Below, in pieces: positions 1 to 7,304 of a stretch of DNA of 11,727 nucleotides. The stretch spans positions 1 through 11,727 of the forward strand of contig DATHVH010000481.1 of the NCBI GenBank assembly GCA_035461405.1, given 5' to 3'. The position numbers were made by a program, and so were the translations under genes. The first letter of the stretch is position 1, and each line of letters starts with the position of its first letter. The DNA comes from Anditalea sp035461405 (GTDB taxonomy: Bacteria; Bacteroidota; Bacteroidia; Cytophagales; Cyclobacteriaceae). A model generated the notes under the pieces. That model made no database searches. It saw nothing but the letters and a program-made list of their open reading frames with translations, and was not told the DNA's origin.

Positions 1-202
1 CTGCAATCTTTCTTTTGTAATATTTAAATATCAAACAATTTTAAAATTTTAATTCATATAATATACTGATAATCAAATAATTGGTGTTGTAAAAAAGTAT
101 TAGGTTCTGTATTTTTTAAAAAAAAATTAAATTAATTTATAATTATTCCTAGATTCTTAAATAATTAAATAGATTTACAATGTTTTGTAAAAAGAGAGTA
201 TC

Positions 203-529
203 ATGGAACATTATTACAATAGAGAAGAAAAGGCGCGCTATATTGATATGATTATCAAGATTGTTACCCAAGAAGGATTAACTCCAAATGAATTTGCCTA
301 TTACCGTATATTGAGGGATAAAGTGGATCCTGACAATGCATTGGAAACAGAACTTACCGATGCTTGGATCAAAGCCGAAAGTGATAGAATTCCCGAAAAA
401 GTATTAGGTAACAGAAAGCAGACTTCTCCAAAGCTAAATAGTATATCACTAGATCATTCCCAGCATGTTAAGCCATTGGTTTTAATTTCAGTATTGTTTT
501 TCGGTTTGATAGCTATGGGGAAAAGGTAA
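203..529 (+). CDS. Small hypothetical protein with C-terminal membrane anchor
   Basis: This 108-residue protein matches no family I recognise. Residues 1-87 are hydrophilic and charged, probably helical near the N-terminus (MEHYYNREEKARY and following). Residues 91-105 (PLVLISVLFFGLIAM) form one hydrophobic segment followed only by GKR, so it looks like a tail-anchored inner-membrane protein with a cytoplasmic N-terminal part; that topology is inferred. There is no signal peptide. An A/G-rich stretch (aaaagagag) just before the ATG is a possible weak ribosome contact. The gene stands alone, with about 200 bp of very AT-rich DNA before it and a 236-bp spacer after it. No good promoter pair was found, although TAGATTTA at 170-177 resembles a -7 box. 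Function is unknown; it is probably a real gene because start, length and composition are coherent. Confidence 0.6.
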   Translation: MEHYYNREEKARYIDMIIKIVTQEGLTPNEFAYYRILRDKVDPDNALETELTDAWIKAESDRIPEKVLGNRKQTSPKLNSISLDHSQHVKPLVLISVLFFGLIAMGKR

Positions 530-765
530 TATTAGAAGGGTATATACGGTATACTGAACGCGGAAATTTGTTCATTGTAAAACTTACATTTAGTTTGGAT
601 TACTAGGACTTATAGGACAATTGTCTCAATAATACATCTATACTAAGAGTAAATTATTATGTGTAATTTAATCTTATTGAGTTATATTGAATTTTGCCGA
701 CCTCTGCTGGGATATATTTCTATATAATCAATTACCACTCCATTCCTCATCCGACATCCAACACC

Positions 766-1500
766 TCATCCCATCCACTTGCTTAAAAATTGCATAAATG
801 CTTCTTTATGGTTTTCACTAATAGTGATCTGGGTATTGCCAATATTGACTGTATTCCTGGATATGGAATCGATGTGGTCCAGGGATATGATAAAGGACCT
901 ATGAATCCTCATAAACCTGTCGGAAGGTAATAATTCCTCCATATTTTTCAAGCTTGTCAGGGAAAGTATAGGATTAGGTTTGCCGACTAGGTAAACTTTT
1001 ACATAATCCTTATAAGCTTCTACGTGTGTGATTTCTTTTAGCATCACCTTCACCAGCTGATATTCTACTTTGAGAAAAATATATTCATCTGTTTTATTAT
1101 TGGATGGTGTGGATGTATCATTTTGTTTGTCAAAAAATTGAAAAGCCTTAGTAGCAGCTTTTAGGAAATCCTCATAACTGAAAGGCTTGAGCAGATAATC
1201 CATGGCATCCACTTTATAGCCTTCAATGGCAAACTGATTATAAGCGGTAGTAAATATTATTCGTGGCTTTTTAGCTGTATTTTTTGCATCTAAAACCCTC
1301 GCTAGCTCCATCCCTGAAAGATCCGGCATCTGTATATCCAAAAATAAAAGGTCCACCTCATTTTGATTGATATACCCAAGTGCTTCGATGGCATTTTCAA
1401 ACCTACCCACCAGTGTCAAAAATGAAGTCTGTTCAATAAACCTGCACACCAGATCCAGTGCTAAAGGTTCATCATCTACAGCTATACATTTGATTTTCAT
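766..1500 (-). CDS. LytTR-family response regulator
   Basis: This is a two-component response regulator of the LytR/AlgR type, 244 residues long, the usual size. The receiver domain spans about residues 4-118, with the acidic pair D9-D10, phosphoacceptor D55 in LFLDIQMPD, the switch Thr at T84/T85 (FTTAY) and K105 in DYLLKPF. A linker of about 20 polar residues leads to the LytTR DNA-binding domain (about 140-240), which includes the typical FMRIHRSFI stretch at 196-204. Phosphorylation by the histidine kinase upstream should promote dimerisation and binding to paired direct repeats. It follows the kinase gene on the same strand after a 123-bp gap, so the two are probably co-transcribed or the regulator has an additional start. 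Targets are not shown by the sequence; a repeat pair at 2764-2793 is the best local candidate. Confidence 0.95.
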   Translation of the reverse strand: MKIKCIAVDDEPLALDLVCRFIEQTSFLTLVGRFENAIEALGYINQNEVDLLFLDIQMPDLSGMELARVLDAKNTAKKPRIIFTTAYNQFAIEGYKVDAMDYLLKPFSYEDFLKAATKAFQFFDKQNDTSTPSNNKTDEYIFLKVEYQLVKVMLKEITHVEAYKDYVKVYLVGKPNPILSLTSLKNMEELLPSDRFMRIHRSFIISLDHIDSISRNTVNIGNTQITISENHKEAFMQFLSKWMG

Positions 1501-1623
1501 GTGTTAATAATTTAATTTTTAAAGGTCACAACTTGTCCCGTTCCACAGGTCGGGATGGAATCTCGCATATATAAACTTTCCAGTGTGTAAGACCTTCCTC
1601 TTGCCTGACTACCGCAAGGTATT
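1501..1623 (-). other. Intercistronic gap with two competing hairpins
   Basis: The 123-bp gap between the kinase stop and the regulator start holds five adjoining 5-mers at 1536-1560: tcccg, ttcca, caggt, cggga, tggaa. The first pairs with the fourth and the second with the fifth, so either of two 5-bp hairpins could form. The interlaced order is that of a pseudoknot, but the zero-length connecting loops make simultaneous pairing unlikely. A further short inverted repeat (cttgc/gcaag, minus strand) lies close to the kinase stop. This could be an mRNA processing or attenuation site, or a copy of a dispersed palindromic intergenic element; one copy alone cannot decide. Confidence 0.35.
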
Positions 1624-2703
1624 TCATTTGAGATTAATTTTTAGATGCAGCCTGTATTCATTATCTTGATTTTGGTCATCTACTTTCAGTTCATGCTTTT
1701 GATCGTATAGCAGCGCCAGCCTTCTTTTGGTATTGGTCACTCCAATACCACTGGCATTTCCTTCGGGAGTATTATGGTTTGAGCTGAAGATTGAATTTAC
1801 TGTTTCCAGCACTAAAATTTTATCTTTAATGCAAATATTTATCTGAATAGCGCTCGATTTCTGAGAACTTATACCATGTTTAAAGCAGTTTTCTATGAAA
1901 GGTAAAAGCAGCATTGGTGCTAGATTGGCATCTTCAAAGTTTTGGGGAATATCGATATCCACTTTAATTTTTTCTGATAGGCGTAGTCTCATCAGTTCTA
2001 TGTAATCCTTAATAAACTCCAGTTCTTTACTAAGCATTGTATGGTCCTTCTCTGTTTCATAAAGAACATATCTCATCATCCTGGAGAGTTTTAGAATAGC
2101 TGTCTGAGCTTTTTCTATGTCCAGATTGGTGAGCGAGTAGATATTGTTGAGTGTATTGAAAAAGAAATGGGGATTGATTTGCGCTTTCAGATATGTCAGT
2201 TCAGAATTGATCCGCTGTTGTTCCATTTCCAGCCGCAGCGCTTCATCAGCCTGCCATTTTCTTACGGCTGCCACGCTTGTACTGATACCTATGCCCATAA
2301 AAAATACCAATAGATTATAAAAATCAAAGGTACCAAAGGTACGTGGTCTCCTTATATAGGTAGTATCCGGCCGAAAAACCCGATGCATAACCTCTCCCAT
2401 ATTGAATAAAATATCATAGGTTAAAATTACTCCAATGTATGCACCGCCCATTGCCAATACTACTACAAGAAATTGAAGGTTTTTATTTCTAAATAATATT
2501 TTTGGTACCAGATAGTTTAAATTGAAATAAAATGCCCCAAGTAAAAGTGACAACATTAATCCCTGTTTGACCCAAAATTCAAAGGGAAGATCCACCTTCC
2601 AGGAAAGAGGAGTGATAATGAAAAGATAAGATCCAAATAAGATCCATCCCAGGAAATGTATCAGTATCGCAATATTCTTTTTATAAGGGCTTTCCTTAAT
2701 CAT
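1624..2703 (-). CDS. LytS/YehU-type sensor histidine kinase
   Basis: This is a membrane histidine kinase of the His_kinase (PF06580) class that partners with LytTR regulators. Four hydrophobic segments are visible at about residues 11-31, 46-64, 76-100 and 126-147, followed by a short coiled-coil-like stretch (about 150-170). The phosphoacceptor motif LKAQINPHF places the His at H179. The ATPase domain shows an N-box at PFIENCFKH (268-276) and a G-box at GIGVTNTKRRL (319-329). No periplasmic or PAS-type sensing domain is present, so the signal is probably read in or near the membrane. The length of 359 residues is typical. It is the first gene of the kinase-regulator pair and is divergent from the outer-membrane receptor gene at 2973. 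The start at 2703 puts the N-terminus directly before the first membrane helix. Confidence 0.95.
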   Translation of the reverse strand: MIKESPYKKNIAILIHFLGWILFGSYLFIITPLSWKVDLPFEFWVKQGLMLSLLLGAFYFNLNYLVPKILFRNKNLQFLVVVLAMGGAYIGVILTYDILFNMGEVMHRVFRPDTTYIRRPRTFGTFDFYNLLVFFMGIGISTSVAAVRKWQADEALRLEMEQQRINSELTYLKAQINPHFFFNTLNNIYSLTNLDIEKAQTAILKLSRMMRYVLYETEKDHTMLSKELEFIKDYIELMRLRLSEKIKVDIDIPQNFEDANLAPMLLLPFIENCFKHGISSQKSSAIQINICIKDKILVLETVNSIFSSNHNTPEGNASGIGVTNTKRRLALLYDQKHELKVDDQNQDNEYRLHLKINLK

Positions 2704-2730
2704 ATATATAGAGGGTATTCAATGAGTAAA

Positions 2731-2738
2731 CTAAAATA
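2731..2738 (-). promoter_or_regulatory. Possible -7 box for the histidine kinase
   Basis: On the minus strand this reads TATTTTAG, one mismatch from the Bacteroidota -7 consensus TAnnTTTG, and lies 28 bp before the kinase ATG. No TTG element is found at the expected distance upstream. The direct repeats at 2764-2793 sit where an activator would bind to compensate. The match is short in AT-rich DNA, so confidence is low. Confidence 0.25.
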
Positions 2739-2763
2739 AAATTTTGCTTCTAACCTAATTTGA

Positions 2764-2793
2764 TCTACCAGTCCGACGATTGTGACTACCAAT
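2764..2793. promoter_or_regulatory. Candidate LytTR operator: paired 9-bp direct repeats
   Basis: The plus strand carries tctaccagt at 2764-2772 and actaccaat at 2785-2793. They share CTACCA and the final T (7 of 9 positions) and are separated by 12 bp, giving a 21-bp centre spacing. LytTR regulators (AlgR, AgrA, VirR) are known to bind two imperfect 9-bp direct repeats separated by 12-13 bp. The site lies between the kinase gene and the divergent receptor gene, 61-90 bp before the kinase start. That the regulator encoded at 766-1500 binds here is inferred from layout and location. Confidence 0.4.
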
Positions 2794-2972
2794 GGTCCAA
2801 TTGAATAGATAAAGTTCTTTATAAGAAAGACTGTGAATTTTCGTCTGTTTAAATGTCGGTTTGGTCGAGAGATACTTCCTTTCGGTCTATTGTACTTTTT
2901 AATACCTATAAAGGTTTGTTTCTTTGTTTCATCAAATTGTCCACTTGGGGCATATTTAACAATTAAATCTTT

Positions 2973-5477
2973 ATGAAAATTACAAGTCAACTTTTCTTAT
3001 CTCTTTTCTTGGTACTGGCTACTGCATTTCAGACTGTCCTGGCTCAGACCACAGAAAAGGAAACCTACAAGATCTCCGGTCGGATACTGGAAAAATCAGG
3101 TGAACCAGTTCCTTATGCTACTGCAGTACTTTTGACTGCCGAAAGTAAAGACCAAATAGCAGGAGCTGTAGCTGATGTGGAAGGTAGGTTTATTATTACC
3201 GGTTTTAAAAATGGTACTTATGTACTTCAGACAGCCTTTATGGGCTTTAATCCGATCACTTCTCAGCCATTTGAAATCACAGATGCCAGAAAGTCATTTA
3301 ACCTAGGTGATATCACTTTAGAAGAAGAGGCTGTCAATCTTGAAGAAGTAACCGTAATGGGTCAGAGAAGCCTCATAGAAGAAAAAGTTGACAGAACTAT
3401 TTATAATGCTGAATTTGACAAAACTACAGTGGGTGGGAGCGCCACAGATGTATTAAGAAGAGTGCCTATGCTTTCTGTAGATCTCGATGGAAATGTATCC
3501 ATGAGAGGAAGTGCTAATATCCTAGTATTGATAGATGGAAAGCAGTCCGCTATAGTGGCATCAAATATAGCTGATGCCATGAAGCAGATCCCAGCCGAGG
3601 AGATTAAATCAATAGAGGTCATCACTTCTCCATCGGCCAAATATGATGCTGAAGGTACAGGTGGTGTGATCAATATCATCACGAAAAAGAACAACCTTCA
3701 GGGTGCTTCATTGAACATCAACAGCAGTGTAGGTGTGAGAGGATCCAATCTCGGTTTAAATGCCAGTTTAAAAAGAGGTAAAATGGGCTGGACACTAGGT
3801 GGATTTGGTAGAAGTGGATACAATATCTTGGGTGGATTTGAAAACCAGCAAACACTTCTTAATCCTGATGCACCAAACGTAAATATTTTCCAGTCTGCCG
3901 ACACCAGGACCAATATGATGTTTGGTAGATATAATCTTGGATGGGATTATGAAATCAGTAAATTCCACTTTATGACAGCGTCTGTAAGTGTGGGGATGCG
4001 GAATATGAGAAACCGTCAGGACAACCTTCTTACAGAGACTTTTATAGAGGACGAATTTATTAACTCATTATTAAGAAATGTTAGGGTAGAAGATCTTTCC
4101 AATAATGTGGATGTCAACTTCAACTATACTAAGACCTACGAAAAGAAATTAAAAGAATTCAGTGTTTCAGGTTTGTATAGCAAAAACAACCGTAACAACG
4201 ATTTCATTAACACTCTATATAATGAAAGCTTCGACCAGATAGCCAGCAGGGTGATGAACGAAAACCGTGGTATCAATGAAGAATTTACTATCCAGTTAGA
4301 TTATGTAACTCCTCTTGGTGGTGGTACCAATCAAATATTGGAATACGGAGCTAAAAACATATTGAGAAAAGCGACCAGTGATTTCGGGTACTTTACCGCT
4401 GAGGGTCCTGATGGTCCATTTGTCCAAAATACAGATGTGGTCTTTTCTAATGCCTTTAGCTATGATCAGAATGTAACGGCAGCTTATACTTCTTACACCC
4501 TAGGCTTTGGAAATAATTATACCATTAAATCAGGTTTAAGATATGAATATACTACCATAGATGCAGACTTCAGAAATTCAGAGCTTCCTGCAGATATTCC
4601 ATCATATGGATTATTTGTACCAAGTGTAAATTTGAGCAGAAAGCTGACAAACGGCAATATGATCAAGGCTGCTTATAACAGAAGGGTGCAAAGGCCATCT
4701 TTACAGTTCTTGAATCCAAACATCAATGCAGCTAATCCACAGCAGATATCTCAAGGTAATCCCCTTTTGGATCCCGAATTGACAGATAATTATGAGCTGT
4801 CTTACAGTACTTTCGTTAAAGGTTCTTCTGTAAACTTTACCTCTTTCTTTAGAAATACTCAGGGGTCTATTCAGCCTGTAAGAACTATCCAGGATAATGA
4901 CATCATCTTTACCACATTTGAGAATATCGGTCGTGAGCAGGCTGTAGGTTTGAGTGTATTTTCTAATATAAACCTTTCTGGAAAGTTTTCATTGAATGGT
5001 AGTTTGGACGGATACTATGCTATGCTAAGCAATGGTCTAGAAGATCCCCAATATGCTGCAGCGAATGAAGGTTTTGTACTAAGTGGTAGATTGTTTGCCA
5101 ACTATACACTACCAAAAAACTGGCAGATCCAAGCATTTACTTTTGCCAGAGGTAGACAAGTGCAGCTTCAGGGAACAGCCGGAGGATTTGGAATGTATGG
5201 TTTGAATCTGAACAAGCAGTTTAACGAGAAAAGAGGAAGCATAGGCTTCGGGGCAGAAAACTTCCTGATGTCAGAATTAAGAATTAATAATGAATTGATT
5301 ACGCCAACCATCATGCAGCAGAGCACCAATACGATGAGAAATATGAACTTCAAAATCAATTTCTCTTATAGAATTGGAAAACTAAGTGTAGAAGGGCCTA
5401 GAAGAAGAAAGCGTGGGGTGACCAATGAAGACCTTAAAGAAGGTGGCAGTTCCGGAGAAGCTGTAATCAGTAATTAA
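2973..5477 (+). CDS. TonB-receptor-like outer membrane beta-barrel protein
   Basis: This 834-residue exported protein has the layout of Bacteroidota TonB-dependent-receptor-like proteins. Residues 1-24 are a signal peptide (cut expected at LA|QTT). A carboxypeptidase-regulatory-like beta-sandwich follows (about 32-118, with ISGRILE, VPYATAVL and GRFIITG). A receptor-type plug spans about 122-238 (LEEVTVMGQR; DVLRRVPML; MRGSANILVLIDG; GTGGVINIITKK). The rest is a large beta-barrel resembling OMP_b-brl_3 (PF14905). After the last predicted strand (about NFSYRIGKL) comes a hydrophilic tail of about 30 residues with an RRRKR cluster, as I recall being common in this group. The substrate cannot be told: no SusD partner or substrate-specific enzyme adjoins it. 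It is divergent from the LytS/LytTR pair, which may regulate it. No strong Shine-Dalgarno site or promoter was identified before the ATG. Confidence 0.9.
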   Translation: MKITSQLFLSLFLVLATAFQTVLAQTTEKETYKISGRILEKSGEPVPYATAVLLTAESKDQIAGAVADVEGRFIITGFKNGTYVLQTAFMGFNPITSQPFEITDARKSFNLGDITLEEEAVNLEEVTVMGQRSLIEEKVDRTIYNAEFDKTTVGGSATDVLRRVPMLSVDLDGNVSMRGSANILVLIDGKQSAIVASNIADAMKQIPAEEIKSIEVITSPSAKYDAEGTGGVINIITKKNNLQGASLNINSSVGVRGSNLGLNASLKRGKMGWTLGGFGRSGYNILGGFENQQTLLNPDAPNVNIFQSADTRTNMMFGRYNLGWDYEISKFHFMTASVSVGMRNMRNRQDNLLTETFIEDEFINSLLRNVRVEDLSNNVDVNFNYTKTYEKKLKEFSVSGLYSKNNRNNDFINTLYNESFDQIASRVMNENRGINEEFTIQLDYVTPLGGGTNQILEYGAKNILRKATSDFGYFTAEGPDGPFVQNTDVVFSNAFSYDQNVTAAYTSYTLGFGNNYTIKSGLRYEYTTIDADFRNSELPADIPSYGLFVPSVNLSRKLTNGNMIKAAYNRRVQRPSLQFLNPNINAANPQQISQGNPLLDPELTDNYELSYSTFVKGSSVNFTSFFRNTQGSIQPVRTIQDNDIIFTTFENIGREQAVGLSVFSNINLSGKFSLNGSLDGYYAMLSNGLEDPQYAAANEGFVLSGRLFANYTLPKNWQIQAFTFARGRQVQLQGTAGGFGMYGLNLNKQFNEKRGSIGFGAENFLMSELRINNELITPTIMQQSTNTMRNMNFKINFSYRIGKLSVEGPRRRKRGVTNEDLKEGGSSGEAVISN

Positions 5478-5508
5478 AAAATCTCATATAGGGTTAATAA
5501 TTGTTTGG

Positions 5509-5541
5509 AAAAACCGCTGGATCTTTCAGTGGTTTTTTTTT
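5509..5541 (+). terminator. Intrinsic terminator of the receptor gene
   Basis: A 9-bp stem (aaaccgctg with cagtggttt, one G-U pair) can be extended by two A-U pairs. It closes a 7-base loop (gatcttt) and is followed by a run of Ts to 5541. It lies 32 bp after the receptor stop codon. Read on the other strand, the stem is followed by ggtttttcc, so it may also weakly terminate the convergent phosphatase gene, whose stop is at 5549. Confidence 0.85.
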
Positions 5542-5548
5542 ATTCATT

Positions 5549-7105
5549 TTATTTTAGAGATAAAGCCGGAGATGCTCCATTTAGAATGTTAACCTTTCTT
5601 TTCAGCACTTTAGATAGTGTATCCGAATACCGCTGAGCTTCCCAGATCTCCATGTCGATATTTTCATCACTTTCTGGATGAATGGTAATCTTGATACCTT
5701 CTACTGAACAATGAATTTCTTCCACCCACTGGTTTTTGGTTTTGTCCAAGCCTACTGCTATCCTTAATATACCTGACAAAATTTTTAATCTCTTTTTTTG
5801 ATTTTTAAAAAGCTGTTTTATCTTTTTATGTTTCTTCTTAGGGCCTGTTTTACGGTGATAGCGGGCTAAAAGAGATAACATAATAAGTTCAGCATTATTA
5901 AATCCCCTAAGCCTACCATTTAAAATCAAATAGCTGGAGTGTTTATGATAATTTTCGAAATTGATAAAAAGTCCCACATCATAGATCAAACTGGCATGAT
6001 AGAGAATATCCCTGGAGTGGTCATCTAATCTATGCAGCGTCTGTAGCTGATCGAATAATTGTAAAGCTAATTTGGCTACATGCTTTTTAGCATCTATATC
6101 AGTATTATATCTGGCTGCTAACTGAAGGCAGCTTCTTTCCCTTAAGTTCAGGCCTAATTGCGGCTTGGATAATATCTGGATATTCTTCTCCAGATAATCT
6201 ATAATCAATCCCTCTCTTAAAGAGGCATCACAAAGGACAATTTCTTTATTTTCGGCTAGCGATAATAACTCAGAAAGCAATACCCCTCCTAGGTGAATGG
6301 CATCACCTCTGTTCACTCCAATGCCGGAGATTTTTGATCTTTGATCCTGATCTTGTTTCACCAATATATCAACCAAATTATCTAAATCCTCTTTATGAAG
6401 TATCTCCGCATTGACCGAATTGATGATTTGTCTGCCATTGTTAATTAAGATAGCTTCACCTAAAGATCTTATAGTACCAGAGGTGCCTATGATCTTTTGG
6501 AAACCAAATACTTTTGCTTTAGTAAGTGATTTGGTAGCTTTCTCCGCTATAAATGTTTTAATAGATTCCTGTTCACCTTTTTTCAGTTTGTCAGAATGAC
6601 CTACAGTATCCAGAAGTCTGAGCACTCCCAGTTTTATACTGCTTTTATATAACACTTCGTGTTGGTTTCCAACTACTGCCTCTGTACTCCCGCCTCCTAT
6701 ATCTAGTACCAAAGCATTGTTTTCCCCTATGTCTATGGCTCTCTTTACAGCTAAAAATATCAGTCTAGCTTCTTCTTTGCCTGAGATGAGCTGGGGGATA
6801 ACACCCACCTCATGAATGATGCGGTCCAGAAATTCTCTTCCGTTTTTCGCTTCTCTGGTAGCAGAGGTTGCAGCTGTTATAATTTCATCTACACCGTATT
6901 TATCAGCCAGTTGGACATATCTCGTTATGGTCTCTATACCGGCTGCAAAAGCTTCCTGGTTTATTTCTTTTTGGGAAAAAACACCTACACCTAGTTTGAC
7001 CATTTCTTTTTCCTGGACCAGGACATCAAAGGAACGCTGACTAGTAGCCTTCACTATGATCATGTGAATGGAATTGGTTCCGATGTCTATGGCTGCAAGA
7101 TTCAT
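5549..7105 (-). CDS. Ppx/GppA-family phosphatase (exopolyphosphatase)
   Basis: This 518-residue cytoplasmic enzyme belongs to the Ppx/GppA family of the sugar-kinase/actin fold, which releases phosphate from inorganic polyphosphate or converts pppGpp to ppGpp. Signature stretches are DIGTNSIHM (7-15), SATREAKNG (81-89), ISGKEEARLIF (107-117, containing the expected catalytic Glu), LDIGGGSTE (134-142) and GTSGTIRSLGE (207-217). The C-terminal part (about 320-518) has an HD-like region, HASLIYDVG (370-378) and YHKHSSYLI (386-394), where Tyr-Asp stands in place of the His-Asp pair of metal-dependent HD enzymes. Length is typical of two-domain members. Polyphosphatase or pppGpp phosphatase activity cannot be told from the motifs alone, and no polyphosphate kinase gene is nearby. 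It is transcribed divergently from the deacetylase gene. Confidence 0.92.
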   Translation of the reverse strand: MNLAAIDIGTNSIHMIIVKATSQRSFDVLVQEKEMVKLGVGVFSQKEINQEAFAAGIETITRYVQLADKYGVDEIITAATSATREAKNGREFLDRIIHEVGVIPQLISGKEEARLIFLAVKRAIDIGENNALVLDIGGGSTEAVVGNQHEVLYKSSIKLGVLRLLDTVGHSDKLKKGEQESIKTFIAEKATKSLTKAKVFGFQKIIGTSGTIRSLGEAILINNGRQIINSVNAEILHKEDLDNLVDILVKQDQDQRSKISGIGVNRGDAIHLGGVLLSELLSLAENKEIVLCDASLREGLIIDYLEKNIQILSKPQLGLNLRERSCLQLAARYNTDIDAKKHVAKLALQLFDQLQTLHRLDDHSRDILYHASLIYDVGLFINFENYHKHSSYLILNGRLRGFNNAELIMLSLLARYHRKTGPKKKHKKIKQLFKNQKKRLKILSGILRIAVGLDKTKNQWVEEIHCSVEGIKITIHPESDENIDMEIWEAQRYSDTLSKVLKRKVNILNGASPALSLK

Positions 7106-7136
7106 TGGTCAAATGTTTAATTTAAAAATGAAATTA

Positions 7137-7152
7137 TATAGTTAAAACTATA
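7137..7152. promoter_or_regulatory. Inverted repeat at the phosphatase promoter
   Basis: TATAGTT and AACTATA form perfect 7-bp arms around a 2-base spacer. On the minus strand the repeat contains TAGTTTTA (7143-7150), one mismatch from the -7 consensus TAnnTTTG and 38 bp before the phosphatase ATG. A repressor binding here would block that promoter. Function is inferred; the region is very AT-rich. Confidence 0.3.
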
Positions 7153-7170
7153 AATTATTAAAATCGTGTT

Positions 7171-7184
7171 ATTACATATGTAAT
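7171..7184. promoter_or_regulatory. Perfect 14-bp palindrome ATTACATATGTAAT
   Basis: This is a perfect palindrome in the divergent spacer between the phosphatase and deacetylase genes. If the -7 box at 7143-7150 is used, its centre lies roughly 40 bp upstream of the expected phosphatase transcription start, a usual position for a dimeric activator. It could equally control the deacetylase gene. The binding protein is unknown. Confidence 0.35.
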
Positions 7185-7203
7185 TTAAAACTAGTAAAGT
7201 TTA

Positions 7204-7235
7204 TTGTTAAGAATTTATATTTCTTTATACATTTT
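7204..7235 (+). promoter_or_regulatory. Weak candidate promoter for the deacetylase gene
   Basis: TTG at 7204-7206 and TACATTTT at 7228-7235 are separated by 21 bp. The second is one base from TAnnTTTG. The spacing is near the long end for Bacteroidota promoters. It would give a leader of about 60 bases before the ATG at 7305. Confidence 0.25.
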
Positions 7236-7304
7236 ACCAAAAAGTATTTTTTGATAGTAAATTTCTGATCTGTAAATTGATAAGAACTTGATCATATATA
7301 AATT

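Noticed and set aside
112..142. T/A-tract (run of Ts then As) before the first gene as a promoter or origin element
   Set aside because: The whole leader is AT-rich, and no DnaA-box-like site or paired -33/-7 elements accompany it.
616..625. Palindrome gacaattgtc in the spacer after the small hypothetical gene
   Set aside because: Only 10 bp, with no T-run after it and no promoter beside it; this length is common by chance.
745..771. Direct repeat cctcatcc (745-752 and 764-771) at the end of the response regulator gene
   Set aside because: The units are 8 bp, one overlaps the stop codon, and there is no third copy or flanking structure.
3401..3913. Two minus-strand open frames inside the receptor gene (3401-3694 and 3698-3913)
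   Set aside because: They lie wholly antisense to a strong coding region, have no recognisable domains, and are expected by-products of its codon use.
5168..5359. Minus-strand open frame at the end of the receptor gene
   Set aside because: It is antisense to the barrel coding region with no own start context or family.
6411..7040. Plus-strand open frames inside the phosphatase gene (6411-6599, 6812-6994, 6816-7040)
   Set aside because: They overlap each other and conserved phosphatase motifs on the opposite strand.
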